Assembly (NCBI GenBank): GCA_903861055.1
Contig: CAIOSU010000010.1
Span: 1-11,653 of the forward strand
From: an uncultured bacterium
GTDB lineage: Bacteria > Bacteroidota > Bacteroidia > Chitinophagales > CAIOSU01
DNA length: 11,653 bases
Direction: 5' to 3'
This document shows, piece by piece, positions 1 to 6,982 of this stretch. Every line of letters starts with the position of its first letter. Within the stretch, counting starts at the first letter, position 1. A model generated the notes under the pieces. It saw only the letters and a program-made list of their open reading frames with translations, was not told the origin of the DNA and did no database searches. The translations under genes and the position numbers were made by a program.

Positions 1-100
1 ATCTAAAATGACAAAATATATTAATTGCTCTAAAAGGGAACGGTATATGCACCCAACAAAAAAAAGAGAAAATTGAACTATTTAGAAACAGCAAACTATT

Positions 101-215
101 CTTGTGTCTTCTGTCTTGTGTCTTCTGTCTTGTGTCTTCTGTCTTGTGTCTTGTGTCTTGTGTCTTGTGTCTTGTGTCCCTGCCTGCCGGCAGGCAGGTT
201 GTGTCTTGTGTCTTC
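101..215. repeat. Heptamer tandem repeat (CTTGTGT/CTTCTGT) interrupted by a palindrome
   Basis: Eleven uninterrupted 7-bp units fill 101-177. The first seven alternate CTTGTGT and CTTCTGT (a 14-bp higher-order unit); units 7 to 11 are all CTTGTGT. A twelfth unit is split: its C is at 178 and its TTGTGT at 199-204, with a 20-bp palindrome between. A thirteenth unit is at 205-211, and a partial CTTCT at 212-216 runs into the stop codon of the minus-strand Omp28-like gene. Because 7 is not a multiple of 3, all frames stay open through the array, so the Cys/Leu/Val/Ser-rich reading frames here are artefacts. Such arrays change copy number by replication slippage. No function is visible. Confidence 0.93.
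179..198. repeat. 20-bp perfect palindrome inside the heptamer array
   Basis: The sequence is CCTGCCTGCC followed directly by its reverse complement GGCAGGCAGG, with no loop and no mismatch. It is GC-rich in a moderately AT-rich neighbourhood. Removing it restores an intact CTTGTGT unit (C at 178 plus TTGTGT at 199-204), so it behaves as a clean insertion without an evident target duplication longer than one base. I recall similar CTGCCTGCCGGCAGGCAG motifs scattered in Bacteroidota intergenic DNA, but could not check this. It could be a miniature mobile palindrome, a protein-binding site or a hairpin in the 3' end of the upstream minus-strand transcript. Confidence 0.85.
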
Positions 216-1094
216 TTATTGCACTACCTTTTCGCCAACTGCCTGCAACACCTGAAAGCTACCGGCAGAGCGCGAAACCGTGGCCACAATTTCCAATTCA
301 TCGGCATTGTATGCGGCATCTACACCTTCAATTATAAATCCCTTCACAAACACGGTACCGGGGGTTTTGTTACCCACCAACAACTCGCCGTTAAAGCGCG
401 TAAACATTTGGCGCAATACATGGCGCTGTACGTAGTTACTGTCAATTTCATCATCGGGCTGCAACTGCGCGGCCACAATATTATCCTCGAGCAAAAACAC
501 CGATAGCCTATTCTCGCCAGTTTCGGTGCCAGTGTAATGCACCATTACGGTTACGGTTAGGTTTCTGGTGGTGCTGTTCCAATTTTTGTCAATGTATATG
601 TTTACTGGTGTAGTTTCAGTTAGAGCCTGTGTGGTAAGGTTGGCCCACTTGTTTACGCTAGCTTGCAGTATTACCGACTCGCCTGGAAAAATACGCCTAT
701 CAATTGCACCGCTGGGTTTGCCCAATACAGGGGCCAACATGGTTTCAATATCCTGCGATTCATCAATGCGCAAATCGGGCTCTCCAGCGTAGGGTTGGTT
801 CAGAAACTGGCTATGCTGTGCAATAACTATCAACCTCTCAGGATACAACGCCAAAAGGCTGGTGGCTTGAGCAGCGCCTAGCGGACAGTTTTTGCAACGT
901 ACACCCGTAAAATCCTCAAGCAGCACATTTTTCGTTTGCGCGGCCTCAACGGTAGCCGCCACATACGTTGTATCAGCCAGCGAGGCATCGCGACCTGGGC
1001 CGCCCAAATCTATGTTGGGGCCAATCTCCTCGCAAGAGGAAGATACCAGCCCAATCAAAAGCGCAAAAAGAGATATGGTAATTGCACGACTCAT
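216..1094 (-). CDS. Omp28-like outer-membrane lipoprotein with thioredoxin-like CxxC
   Basis: The 292-residue product begins with a lipoprotein signal: MSR, a hydrophobic core, then VSSSC with the lipidated Cys at residue 21. The mature protein contains a segment reading LLEDFTGVRCKNCPLG (about residues 58-73), which is the signature of Omp28-related proteins. This segment has a thioredoxin-like fold start with a CxxC pair at Cys67 and Cys70; these are the only cysteines after the lipid anchor. The C-terminal half looks beta-rich and has no motif I recognise. An alternative ATG at 1118 overlaps the stop of the DUF6029 gene as TAATG and would add eight residues before the signal; I prefer 1094 because it gives a compact signal peptide. 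The gene is co-transcribed with the DUF6029 gene upstream. The exact molecular role of Omp28 proteins is not established; a thiol-redox or adhesin-like envelope role is inference. Confidence 0.85.
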   Translation of the reverse strand: MSRAITISLFALLIGLVSSSCEEIGPNIDLGGPGRDASLADTTYVAATVEAAQTKNVLLEDFTGVRCKNCPLGAAQATSLLALYPERLIVIAQHSQFLNQPYAGEPDLRIDESQDIETMLAPVLGKPSGAIDRRIFPGESVILQASVNKWANLTTQALTETTPVNIYIDKNWNSTTRNLTVTVMVHYTGTETGENRLSVFLLEDNIVAAQLQPDDEIDSNYVQRHVLRQMFTRFNGELLVGNKTPGTVFVKGFIIEGVDAAYNADELEIVATVSRSAGSFQVLQAVGEKVVQ

Positions 1095-1117
1095 GCTATG
1101 AAGACTTAGGATACCCA

Positions 1118-2722
1118 TTAAAAGGTTGTATTGAAGGTTAAACGCACACCATTGAAAGCTGGTTCGAAACGACAAATACCGCCCGTGCAAACCACGCCTG
1201 CCACTTGGCGCACAAAGCCTGCCGAAAAACGGAGTTGGTCTTTGCGAAAGGCTGCCAAAACCGAATAGTAATGTTGGTCTTTATCTACCCTGCCCGGATT
1301 TGGGCCATAGTTGTACATATCGCTTACTGCAATAGAAAACCATGGCGCCATGGAATATTCTACCAATCCATATACCCAGCTACCGTAGTCGCCATCATTG
1401 GTTTGTTGCTGCACCTCAAAGCGCAAAGCATGCTTGCGGTTTATTTTCCAAACCAACTCGGCAAAGGGCGTGTACGCCACCGCGCTGCTCTTTTCGTTAT
1501 ACGATTCGCCTTCGTAAAACAACTGGTTGTATACCAAGTATTGGAAACCCAGTTCTAACCTGAATTTTTTGTTGATGCGCCACTCGTAGTCGCCATAAAC
1601 TTCCCTAAAAAGCAGTTCGTTGTTAAATAGCCTTACTTCGCTGTAGTTCAAGTTTACTACATGCCCATCTTTGGGGGTCATGGTCACATCAAGACTGTAG
1701 CTCAGCTCTTCCAGCTGCTGGCTGGCCGCATTGTATCTTGATAGCAGGCGCAATGAGTTTTGCTTGGCAGTGGGCGGTATATAACTCACCATGCCGTTTA
1801 GCAATATCTCGTTGGGGCTAGTGCGCAGCACAAAGTTTTCGGTGCGTTTAAACTGTCCAGTAACACCAAAACCTTTGGTAGAATAGGTAAGGGTAGTAAA
1901 CACCACATTGCCTGGCTTATCAATTAAAGTACCTACAAAGTCGGGTATGGCTTCGTGGCTTTTGTAGGCTGCCTCAACATACCAGCTTACTTTGCCCACA
2001 TTTAGCGTGTTGTATACACTTACTGCATAGGTGTTGTATTTGGGCACAAAGCGTTGGCTGGTATCGTAGGTTTCAATAGCACCTACAATAAAATCCATAC
2101 TTTCTTGGTCAATGGTTCTGTTTACTAAGCCAGCGCCTGGCAATAGCTGCACGTGGTCTCCAAATTTCAATTCCGACTCCAAGGCAAAGCCTTGTATTAC
2201 CGGGCGGTGTAGTTTCAACCGATCTTTCTGTACCCCTGCAAAGGCCCGCACCGATACCTTATCAAACAAATTGTACTTTACATGGCCACCTAGCAAAGCA
2301 TTGTCGATACCCAAAAAACGATCTTCATATGAGCGGAAGATAATGCCCGTGCCAATTTGATCGTAAAAGTGGCCAGCCATGATTTCCAAATCCTTGAACT
2401 TTTTACGAACATAAAACCTGCCCACCCCCAGCGCATTGTATGGTGTACCTGGGTTGTGCAAGTTACTGTTCAAGAAAAAATCCATTCGCACGCCAGCATC
2501 CAACTGCAGGTCGTTGTTGGCATAGTTCAAATCAAACCAAATGTTGCTTCCGGTTTTAAGGTTGTCGTAGTGTGGCGTATTGGAAGCACCAATGGTGCTA
2601 TCCCTGATAAAAAAATCGGTACCGGTTTGTATGCCCCCAAAAAAGTTACCTTGAGCAACAGCACTCAGCGATAGCATCAGAATAAGCCATCCGGCGATAA
2701 AAAAACGTAACATAAGTAACAT
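1118..2722 (-). CDS. DUF6029 family outer-membrane beta-barrel protein
   Basis: This 534-residue protein has a Sec signal peptide (hydrophobic residues 5-20, likely cleavage after AVAQ, residue 24). The rest alternates aromatic and polar residues and ends in LTFNTTF, with the C-terminal Phe typical of outer-membrane barrels. The segment GTGIIFRSYEDRFLGIDNA (about 124-142) and the near-terminal CTGGICRF match my memory of DUF6029 proteins, which are usually found beside Omp28 and TlpA genes in Bacteroidota. It has only two cysteines, Cys512 and Cys517 (CX4C), close to the last strand, so they could form a disulfide in a terminal loop. A second ATG at 2713 would shorten the N-terminus by three residues; the signal peptide survives either way. 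It is the first gene of a minus-strand pair with the Omp28-like gene (TAATG junction or 23-bp gap, depending on the start used). Substrate and function are unknown. Confidence 0.82.
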   Translation of the reverse strand: MLLMLRFFIAGWLILMLSLSAVAQGNFFGGIQTGTDFFIRDSTIGASNTPHYDNLKTGSNIWFDLNYANNDLQLDAGVRMDFFLNSNLHNPGTPYNALGVGRFYVRKKFKDLEIMAGHFYDQIGTGIIFRSYEDRFLGIDNALLGGHVKYNLFDKVSVRAFAGVQKDRLKLHRPVIQGFALESELKFGDHVQLLPGAGLVNRTIDQESMDFIVGAIETYDTSQRFVPKYNTYAVSVYNTLNVGKVSWYVEAAYKSHEAIPDFVGTLIDKPGNVVFTTLTYSTKGFGVTGQFKRTENFVLRTSPNEILLNGMVSYIPPTAKQNSLRLLSRYNAASQQLEELSYSLDVTMTPKDGHVVNLNYSEVRLFNNELLFREVYGDYEWRINKKFRLELGFQYLVYNQLFYEGESYNEKSSAVAYTPFAELVWKINRKHALRFEVQQQTNDGDYGSWVYGLVEYSMAPWFSIAVSDMYNYGPNPGRVDKDQHYYSVLAAFRKDQLRFSAGFVRQVAGVVCTGGICRFEPAFNGVRLTFNTTF

Positions 2723-2852
2723 TCAGGCAGTATGGATAAACGGTAACTAATCACTAACTTTATTGCACTGTGGCTAAATTCGACATTTATTAAGGAATTG
2801 CGAAAGTTGGCCTAACATTTGAGTACTAATGTTACAGAAAAAACAATAAATC

Positions 2853-3368
2853 ATGAAACGCACCACTGCTTTAATAATTGTCACCTTATTGCTTACAACC
2901 ATAACGGTAGCGCAGGTAAAAAAAATGTTTACCGATAAAAAGGTACCCAATATTGAGGTGAGTACCCTAGATGGTAAAAAAGTGAAAATACTGGATGCCA
3001 TTGGTACAGGCAAAATTACCGTTATCAACTTTTGGGCAACTTGGTGCGGCCCTTGCAAGTTGGAACTGAACAATATTGCCGAACTGTACCCCGATTGGAA
3101 GAAAGACTATAACGTACAAATTATTGCCATATCAATTGACGATAGCCGAAACACCGCCAAAGTGAAAACCTATGTGGATGGCCGCAGTTGGAATTATACC
3201 ATACTATTAGATGCGAACCAAGATTTGAAACGTGCCCTAAACTTTCAAGCGCCACCCTATACCCTATTGCTCGACAAAACCGGCACGATTGTGCACTCAC
3301 ACACTGGCTACAGCGAAGGCGACGAGTACATTCTGGAAGACCAAATAAAAGCACTGGCAAAGAAATAA
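2853..3368 (+). CDS. Secreted TlpA-like thioredoxin-fold protein
   Basis: The 171-residue protein has a cleavable signal peptide (MKRTTALIIV then a hydrophobic run, likely cut after TVA at residue 20), so it acts in the periplasm. The thioredoxin core follows: NFWATWCGPC, with catalytic Cys65 and Cys68, then IIAISIDD and the cis-proline region QAPPYTLLLDKTG, with Pro135 in the cis-Pro position. This is the layout of TlpA/ResA-type reductases, which keep envelope thiols reduced. The total length is normal for the family. It is transcribed divergently from the DUF6029-Omp28 pair across 130 bp. That context suggests those proteins as redox partners; this is inference. Cytochrome c maturation (ResA/CcmG) is a less likely role since no haem-related gene is nearby. 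Confidence 0.92.
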   Translation: MKRTTALIIVTLLLTTITVAQVKKMFTDKKVPNIEVSTLDGKKVKILDAIGTGKITVINFWATWCGPCKLELNNIAELYPDWKKDYNVQIIAISIDDSRNTAKVKTYVDGRSWNYTILLDANQDLKRALNFQAPPYTLLLDKTGTIVHSHTGYSEGDEYILEDQIKALAKK

Positions 3369-3433
3369 TTTGAAAATTTGAGAATGTGCTAATTTGAAAT
3401 TGAATGCGTTTACCCTTTTTTAATTTTCAAATT
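3367..3433. repeat. AATTTGAAA-type intergenic repeat with 12-bp inverted arms
   Basis: AATTTGAAAATT at 3367-3378 has a perfect reverse complement, AATTTTCAAATT, at 3422-3433, separated by 43 bp. A second, partly matching direct copy (AATTTGAAATTGA) starts at 3391, 24 bp after the first. The left arm overlaps the last bases of the TlpA stop codon. The repeat lies between two convergent genes, and a T6 run at 3416-3421 precedes the right arm, so a bidirectional terminator role is possible. The loop is long, though, so I call it a repeat. I recall arrays of AATTTGAAAATTTGA between genes in other Bacteroidota, unverified here. Confidence 0.7.
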
Positions 3434-3447
3434 GATTCAGTTTCAGA

Positions 3448-4314
3448 TTAACCCTTCCTCTTCATTTTAGCGTATTTTTTCTCCAACCGTTGCTCAAATT
3501 GCTCTCGGTTTTTGCCGCCCATTAATTTCAGTTTCAGAAACAGATTGGGGAAAATACGGCTAAACCAATGCAAGGTCCTTGACTTGCGAGGCGCATAAAT
3601 GCGGAACTTGCCCTGCCCAGCCTCAGTAAGTATTTTGTGTGCCACCGTTTCTGCTTCTAGGTTTGATGTGGCCACCAACAGATTGGAGATGTGCTTAATC
3701 TCTTCAGAAGCCGTGCTGCTTTCCATTATGTTCGTTTTGAAGAACAATGGCATGGCCACCGACACTTTTACGTTGTTAGGCCTAAGCTCAACATACAGCG
3801 TTTCGCTAAGCGATATTACGGCTGCTTTGGTTGCGTTGTAAGATGCCATCATGGGAGCATTGCTAAACCCAGCGGCACTGGCAATGTTAATAATGTGGCC
3901 ACCACCTTGCTGTATCATTCCCGGCAAAAAATACTTGGTGCCATATATTACCCCCATTTGGTTGATGCCCACTATCCAATCCCAGTTGGCCAAGCTGTAG
4001 TCAACAAACGGGCCACCATCGCCTACCCCAGCATTATTTATCAGCAAATCGATGCCAATATGGCCCGTCATATCCTTTGCAACCCTTGCATAATCATCCT
4101 TATCGCTTACATCAAGTCCAAAAGGAAATGCTTGTCCGCCCAGCTCTTCTATCAGGGAGCATACTTCCTCCAACCGCTGCTGCCTAATATCGGCTACGCC
4201 CAGTTTCCAGCCGTCAGCAGCTAGGGCAAGCGCCAATGCACGGCCCAAACCAGACCCAGCGCCCGTAATAAATGCTCTCTTTTTAGGGTATTGGTCACTT
4301 AACTTATAGCGCAT
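3448..4314 (-). CDS. Short-chain dehydrogenase/reductase (classical SDR)
   Basis: The 288-residue protein has the full classical SDR set: cofactor motif TGAGSGLG (17-24), an Asp at 42 after the second beta strand (ADIRQQ, usually favouring NAD(H)), NNAG (93-96), catalytic Ser146, and YNATK giving Tyr159 and Lys163. It would oxidise an alcohol or reduce a ketone. The extra C-terminal tail (about 245-288, HWFSRIFPNLFLKLKLMGG followed by Lys/Arg-rich sequence) combines aromatic and basic residues and could bind membranes, as in SDRs acting on lipid or long-chain substrates. The gene is convergent with the TlpA gene and divergent from the desaturase operon, preceded by a promoter-like pair of boxes. 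The substrate cannot be read from sequence; a lipid substrate is suggested only by the neighbours and the tail. Confidence 0.92.
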   Translation of the reverse strand: MRYKLSDQYPKKRAFITGAGSGLGRALALALAADGWKLGVADIRQQRLEEVCSLIEELGGQAFPFGLDVSDKDDYARVAKDMTGHIGIDLLINNAGVGDGGPFVDYSLANWDWIVGINQMGVIYGTKYFLPGMIQQGGGHIINIASAAGFSNAPMMASYNATKAAVISLSETLYVELRPNNVKVSVAMPLFFKTNIMESSTASEEIKHISNLLVATSNLEAETVAHKILTEAGQGKFRIYAPRKSRTLHWFSRIFPNLFLKLKLMGGKNREQFEQRLEKKYAKMKRKG

Positions 4315-4336
4315 GGTTTTAGTGTTGGTGTTATTA

Positions 4337-4369
4337 CAAACTTAGCGCAAAGTTGTGAAAAGGCCGCAA
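4337..4369 (-). promoter_or_regulatory. Candidate promoter for the SDR gene
   Basis: Read on the minus strand, TAAGTTTG (4344 down to 4337) matches the Bacteroidota -7 consensus TAnnTTTG exactly. TTG (4369-4367) lies 22 bp upstream, within the TTG-N17-23-TAnnTTTG spacing described for flavobacterial promoters. The -7 box is 22 bp from the ATG at 4314, leaving a short leader. It is identified by eye only. Confidence 0.5.
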
Positions 4370-4550
4370 CGCATTACTATGCTGTGAAAACTTATGCAAA
4401 CAGGTCGCAAATGACCATCTTCACTTCAAATCAAAATGGTAACCCATAGTTGAATGTATTATTGGCCTGCCGCACTATTTGATTTGTTAGATTTAATAAT
4501 AACAGCGTAGCTTTATTGCACAGCCACTACTTGGCATTGTTTCTTTAGCA

Positions 4551-4646
4551 TTACAATATTTTTTACCTTGCTTACAATAAAAAAATATAGGAAATCGTTG
4601 AGCACTTATTGATACGCAATATACCTAGTTATCCGTATTATTGTAA
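4551..4646. promoter_or_regulatory. Three TTACAATA octamers, candidate operator
   Basis: TTACAATA occurs at 4551-4558 and 4572-4579, whose starts are exactly 21 bp (two helical turns) apart, and as the reverse complement TATTGTAA at 4639-4646. The last copy ends 45 bp before the desaturase ATG at 4692. Same-face spacing of the first two copies is what a cooperatively bound regulator would need. The sequence is AT-rich, so chance recurrence is not excluded. Confidence 0.3.
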
Positions 4647-4691
4647 TCACTGTATTTTCAGCCGAGCACACCTACCAACAATTCCTGCTTA

Positions 4692-5579
4692 ATGCTACGT
4701 TACAAAGCCGACCGAAAAACCCTTCTCTGGGCATTTATGATTACCGTATGTTTTGCCCTACAATGGTATCTTGGTGAGATAGTTTGGCCACTTTATTTGT
4801 TCTATCTCTATCTATCAGTTACAGTATCGGTTATTGCCCACAACCACAATCACCTTCCTATTTGGAAAAACGATACGCTTAACCTCATTAGCGAATACTG
4901 GATTAGCGTATTTTATGGTTTCCCAACATTTGCCTGGATACCTACCCACAACCGCAACCACCACAAATACAATAATAAGGAAGAAGACTACACCAAAACC
5001 TACCGATTTACAGAGGCCAACAACTTTTTTACCTTCATCTCCTACCCTTCTATTAGCGGCTACTTTCAACAAAGCGCTTTAGCGCAGTACCTAAAGGAAA
5101 TGAAGCAGAAAAACCCGAAAAAATTCCGCGCGGCCATTTCGCAGATAGTGATATTGGTTTTGTGGTTGGCCTTTTGGTTGATTTTGGATTGGAAGAAGGC
5201 GCTTATTTATGTTGTTCTTCCCCAACAATTTTCAGTTTTCATGGTATTGATATTCAACTACATACAGCACGTGCATGCAGATGAGGAATCGAAATGGAAC
5301 CACTCGCGCAATATCATCGGCTCCCTCAACTTCTTTATGTTCAACAACGGGCTGCATACCGTGCACCACCAAAATGCGGCCTTGCACTGGAGCCTCCTGC
5401 CCGAAGCACACGCCAAAATTGAACATGAAATTGATGACTCATTGAAGGTAAATAGCTTTTGGTGGTTCTTGTTTAGCACATACATATTAGGCATTTTTAT
5501 ACCATCGTTTCGTACCCGCTCTATGCGCGTAGATAGGATAAAACGCCAACAGCAGCAGCCTGCAACTGCCAATGCATAG
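4692..5579 (+). CDS. Membrane fatty-acid/lipid desaturase, histidine-box type
   Basis: The 295-residue integral membrane protein has hydrophobic segments at about 11-30, 33-49, 150-165, 170-190 and 256-272. The di-iron histidine boxes are visible: HNHNH (50-54), HNRNHH (86-91), a QHVHADE region (His193, His195) with NHS at 203-205, and HTVHH (222-226). This is the fatty-acid desaturase superfamily, which uses O2 and an electron donor to introduce a cis double bond, or in some members a hydroxyl, into an acyl or sphingoid chain. There is no fused cytochrome b5 or ferredoxin domain. The C-terminus ends in a Gln-rich tail (QQQQP). Only 37 bp separate it from the downstream methyltransferase, so the two are very likely co-transcribed, with the desaturase supplying the double bond that the methyltransferase modifies. 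Regioselectivity and lipid class cannot be told from sequence. Confidence 0.88.
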   Translation: MLRYKADRKTLLWAFMITVCFALQWYLGEIVWPLYLFYLYLSVTVSVIAHNHNHLPIWKNDTLNLISEYWISVFYGFPTFAWIPTHNRNHHKYNNKEEDYTKTYRFTEANNFFTFISYPSISGYFQQSALAQYLKEMKQKNPKKFRAAISQIVILVLWLAFWLILDWKKALIYVVLPQQFSVFMVLIFNYIQHVHADEESKWNHSRNIIGSLNFFMFNNGLHTVHHQNAALHWSLLPEAHAKIEHEIDDSLKVNSFWWFLFSTYILGIFIPSFRTRSMRVDRIKRQQQQPATANA

Positions 5580-5616
5580 TTACTCTTCCTAACCACCAAC
5601 TAAAGCTATTACCTAC

Positions 5617-6813
5617 ATGATGAAGATTTCAGATTTTGTTGCCGTAAAAAAGAGCAGCCTTTCGGCTCGTTACTCTAAAAAGAAAGTTTCTGCCGGTCAT
5701 TTTATTGAAGACTACATGGCTGGCCACATTGATGTGGTGGGCGACTTCAAGGACCTAATGAAACACAAGAACGAAGTTTGGGAATACGATTTCACCGGCG
5801 ACCATTGGAAGTTCTTTTTTACCCGTTTCATTCCAGAAGTGGCTATGCACACTAAGAGCCAGGACGAACGCATTGTGCGCACACACTACGACAACAAGAA
5901 CGACCTTTTCAATTGGTTTTTGGGCCCACGCATGGTATATACTACCGGCTTTTATAAAAACGGCCAAGAAGAACTAGAGGAAGCACAGGACAACAAAATG
6001 GACCTGATTGCACAGAAATTGCAATTTAAACCAGGCGAAACCATGCTTGATATTGGTTGCGGTTGGGGCACTTTTGTAATGCATGCTGCCAAGCATTATG
6101 GCATGAATGCTACCGGGGTAACCATTGCACAAGCAGGTGCCGACTGGGGCAACGAGCAGATAAAAGCAAACAGCGTGCAAGATAAGGCTCGCATTTTGCG
6201 CATGGACTACCGCGATATACCACATGCTCAGTACGATAAGATTACTTGCCTTGAGATGGCGGAGCACGTTGGTATCAAAAACTTCTCCACGTTTATGGAG
6301 CAGATATACGGATTGTTGAAGGACGACGGTTTGTTTTACCTACAAATAGCCGCCCTGCGCGAGCGCAGCAGCCCACTTTGGGGCCCGAACATGGAAGACA
6401 TTGTTTGGGGATTGTTTATGAACAAGTACATTTTTAGTGGTGCCGATGCCAGCATGCCCCTTAACTGGGATTTGAAACGCCTCGAATCAGCTGGCTTTGA
6501 AGTGCACAGCGTAGAAAACGTGGGCATTCACTACAGCCGCACTATCGATCATTGGTACCAAAACTGGATGCGTAACGAAGAAAAGTCAATGGCCAAATAC
6601 GGCTTGGAGACCTTCCGTATGTACCAGATTTTCTTGGGCTGGTCGGTTGAGATTGCCCGTCAAGGCAGCTCTACAGCTTACCAAATTGTTTGCAACAAAA
6701 ACGTGGACAACTACAACCGCGAGCGTTTTGTTGGTGCCACGCAGTTTGGCGAATTGAGCAACTTCAAGAAAAACGCAAACGTGGCTCCTGCTTTTGCGAC
6801 AGATAACGCATAG
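5617..6813 (+). CDS. CFA-synthase superfamily SAM methyltransferase, sphingolipid C9-methyltransferase-like
   Basis: The 398-residue protein has SAM motif I LDIGCGWG (144-151), the CFA-family active-site region CLEMAEHVG (211-219), and HYSRTIDHWYQNW (305-317), equivalent to the conserved HYxxTLxxW of cyclopropane synthases. Superfamily members transfer a methylene or methyl from SAM to a double bond in a lipid chain. The stretches HYDNKNDLFNWFLGPRMVYT (90-109), YDKITCLEMAEHVG, WGLFMNKYIFSGADAS (264-279) and RQGSSTAYQIV (348-358) closely resemble, from memory, fungal sphingolipid C9-methyltransferases more than E. coli Cfa. The fungal enzymes carry N-terminal membrane helices; here the first about 90 residues are polar, so the protein is probably soluble or peripheral. 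Starts at 5617 and 5620 (MM) are both possible. It is the second gene of the desaturase operon and is followed by a strong terminator. Whether the product is methyl-branched or cyclopropanated is open. Confidence 0.88.
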   Translation: MMKISDFVAVKKSSLSARYSKKKVSAGHFIEDYMAGHIDVVGDFKDLMKHKNEVWEYDFTGDHWKFFFTRFIPEVAMHTKSQDERIVRTHYDNKNDLFNWFLGPRMVYTTGFYKNGQEELEEAQDNKMDLIAQKLQFKPGETMLDIGCGWGTFVMHAAKHYGMNATGVTIAQAGADWGNEQIKANSVQDKARILRMDYRDIPHAQYDKITCLEMAEHVGIKNFSTFMEQIYGLLKDDGLFYLQIAALRERSSPLWGPNMEDIVWGLFMNKYIFSGADASMPLNWDLKRLESAGFEVHSVENVGIHYSRTIDHWYQNWMRNEEKSMAKYGLETFRMYQIFLGWSVEIARQGSSTAYQIVCNKNVDNYNRERFVGATQFGELSNFKKNANVAPAFATDNA

Positions 6814-6835
6814 TAACATCATATCCAATTTATGT

Positions 6836-6874
6836 AAAAAGGGGAAGCCAGTTTGTCTGGTTTCCCCTTTTTTT
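6836..6874 (+). terminator. Rho-independent terminator of the desaturase-methyltransferase operon
   Basis: An 11-bp stem, GGGGAAGCCAG (6841-6851) with CTGGTTTCCCC (6857-6867), containing one G-T pair, closes a 5-base TTTGT loop. T7 follows (6868-6874). A5 precedes the stem (6836-6840), so it could also work on the opposite strand. It begins 22 bp after the methyltransferase stop codon and so ends that operon. Confidence 0.92.
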
Positions 6875-6982
6875 GTGTCCTCTCCTATATGCATCGGGAG
6901 CTAAATTGGCACCAAACAATATTTTCTAGCACATAAATTGCCGTTGCAAATCCGCTCTGTACAAGGGTTTTGAAAAAAAGTA

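Larger units (their letters stand above)
4315..4691. other. 377-bp intergenic region upstream of the desaturase operon
   Basis: No ORF of useful length is present on either strand. The left end holds the candidate SDR promoter. The right half is AT-rich and holds three copies of the octamer TTACAATA: direct at 4551-4558 and 4572-4579, inverted at 4639-4646. It also has an all-AT inverted repeat with 9-bp arms at 4556-4564 and 4580-4588. I found no clear TAnnTTTG box for the desaturase. The region is long compared with the other spacers in this window, which fits regulated expression of the lipid operon. Confidence 0.55.

Noticed and set aside
101..215. CRISPR array
   Set aside because: The units are 7 bp with no spacers; this is a simple tandem repeat.
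73..506. Three overlapping plus-strand ORFs rich in Cys, Leu, Val and Ser
   Set aside because: They are translations of the 7-bp tandem repeat in different frames and run into the antisense of the Omp28-like gene.
1095..1190. Upstream extension of the Omp28-like gene to an ATG at 1190
   Set aside because: It would overlap the end of the DUF6029 gene by 73 bp and bury the lipoprotein signal behind 32 extra residues.
4556..4588. AT-only inverted repeat as a terminator
   Set aside because: No plus-strand gene ends upstream of it, and the arms contain only A and T, so it is likely low-complexity sequence.
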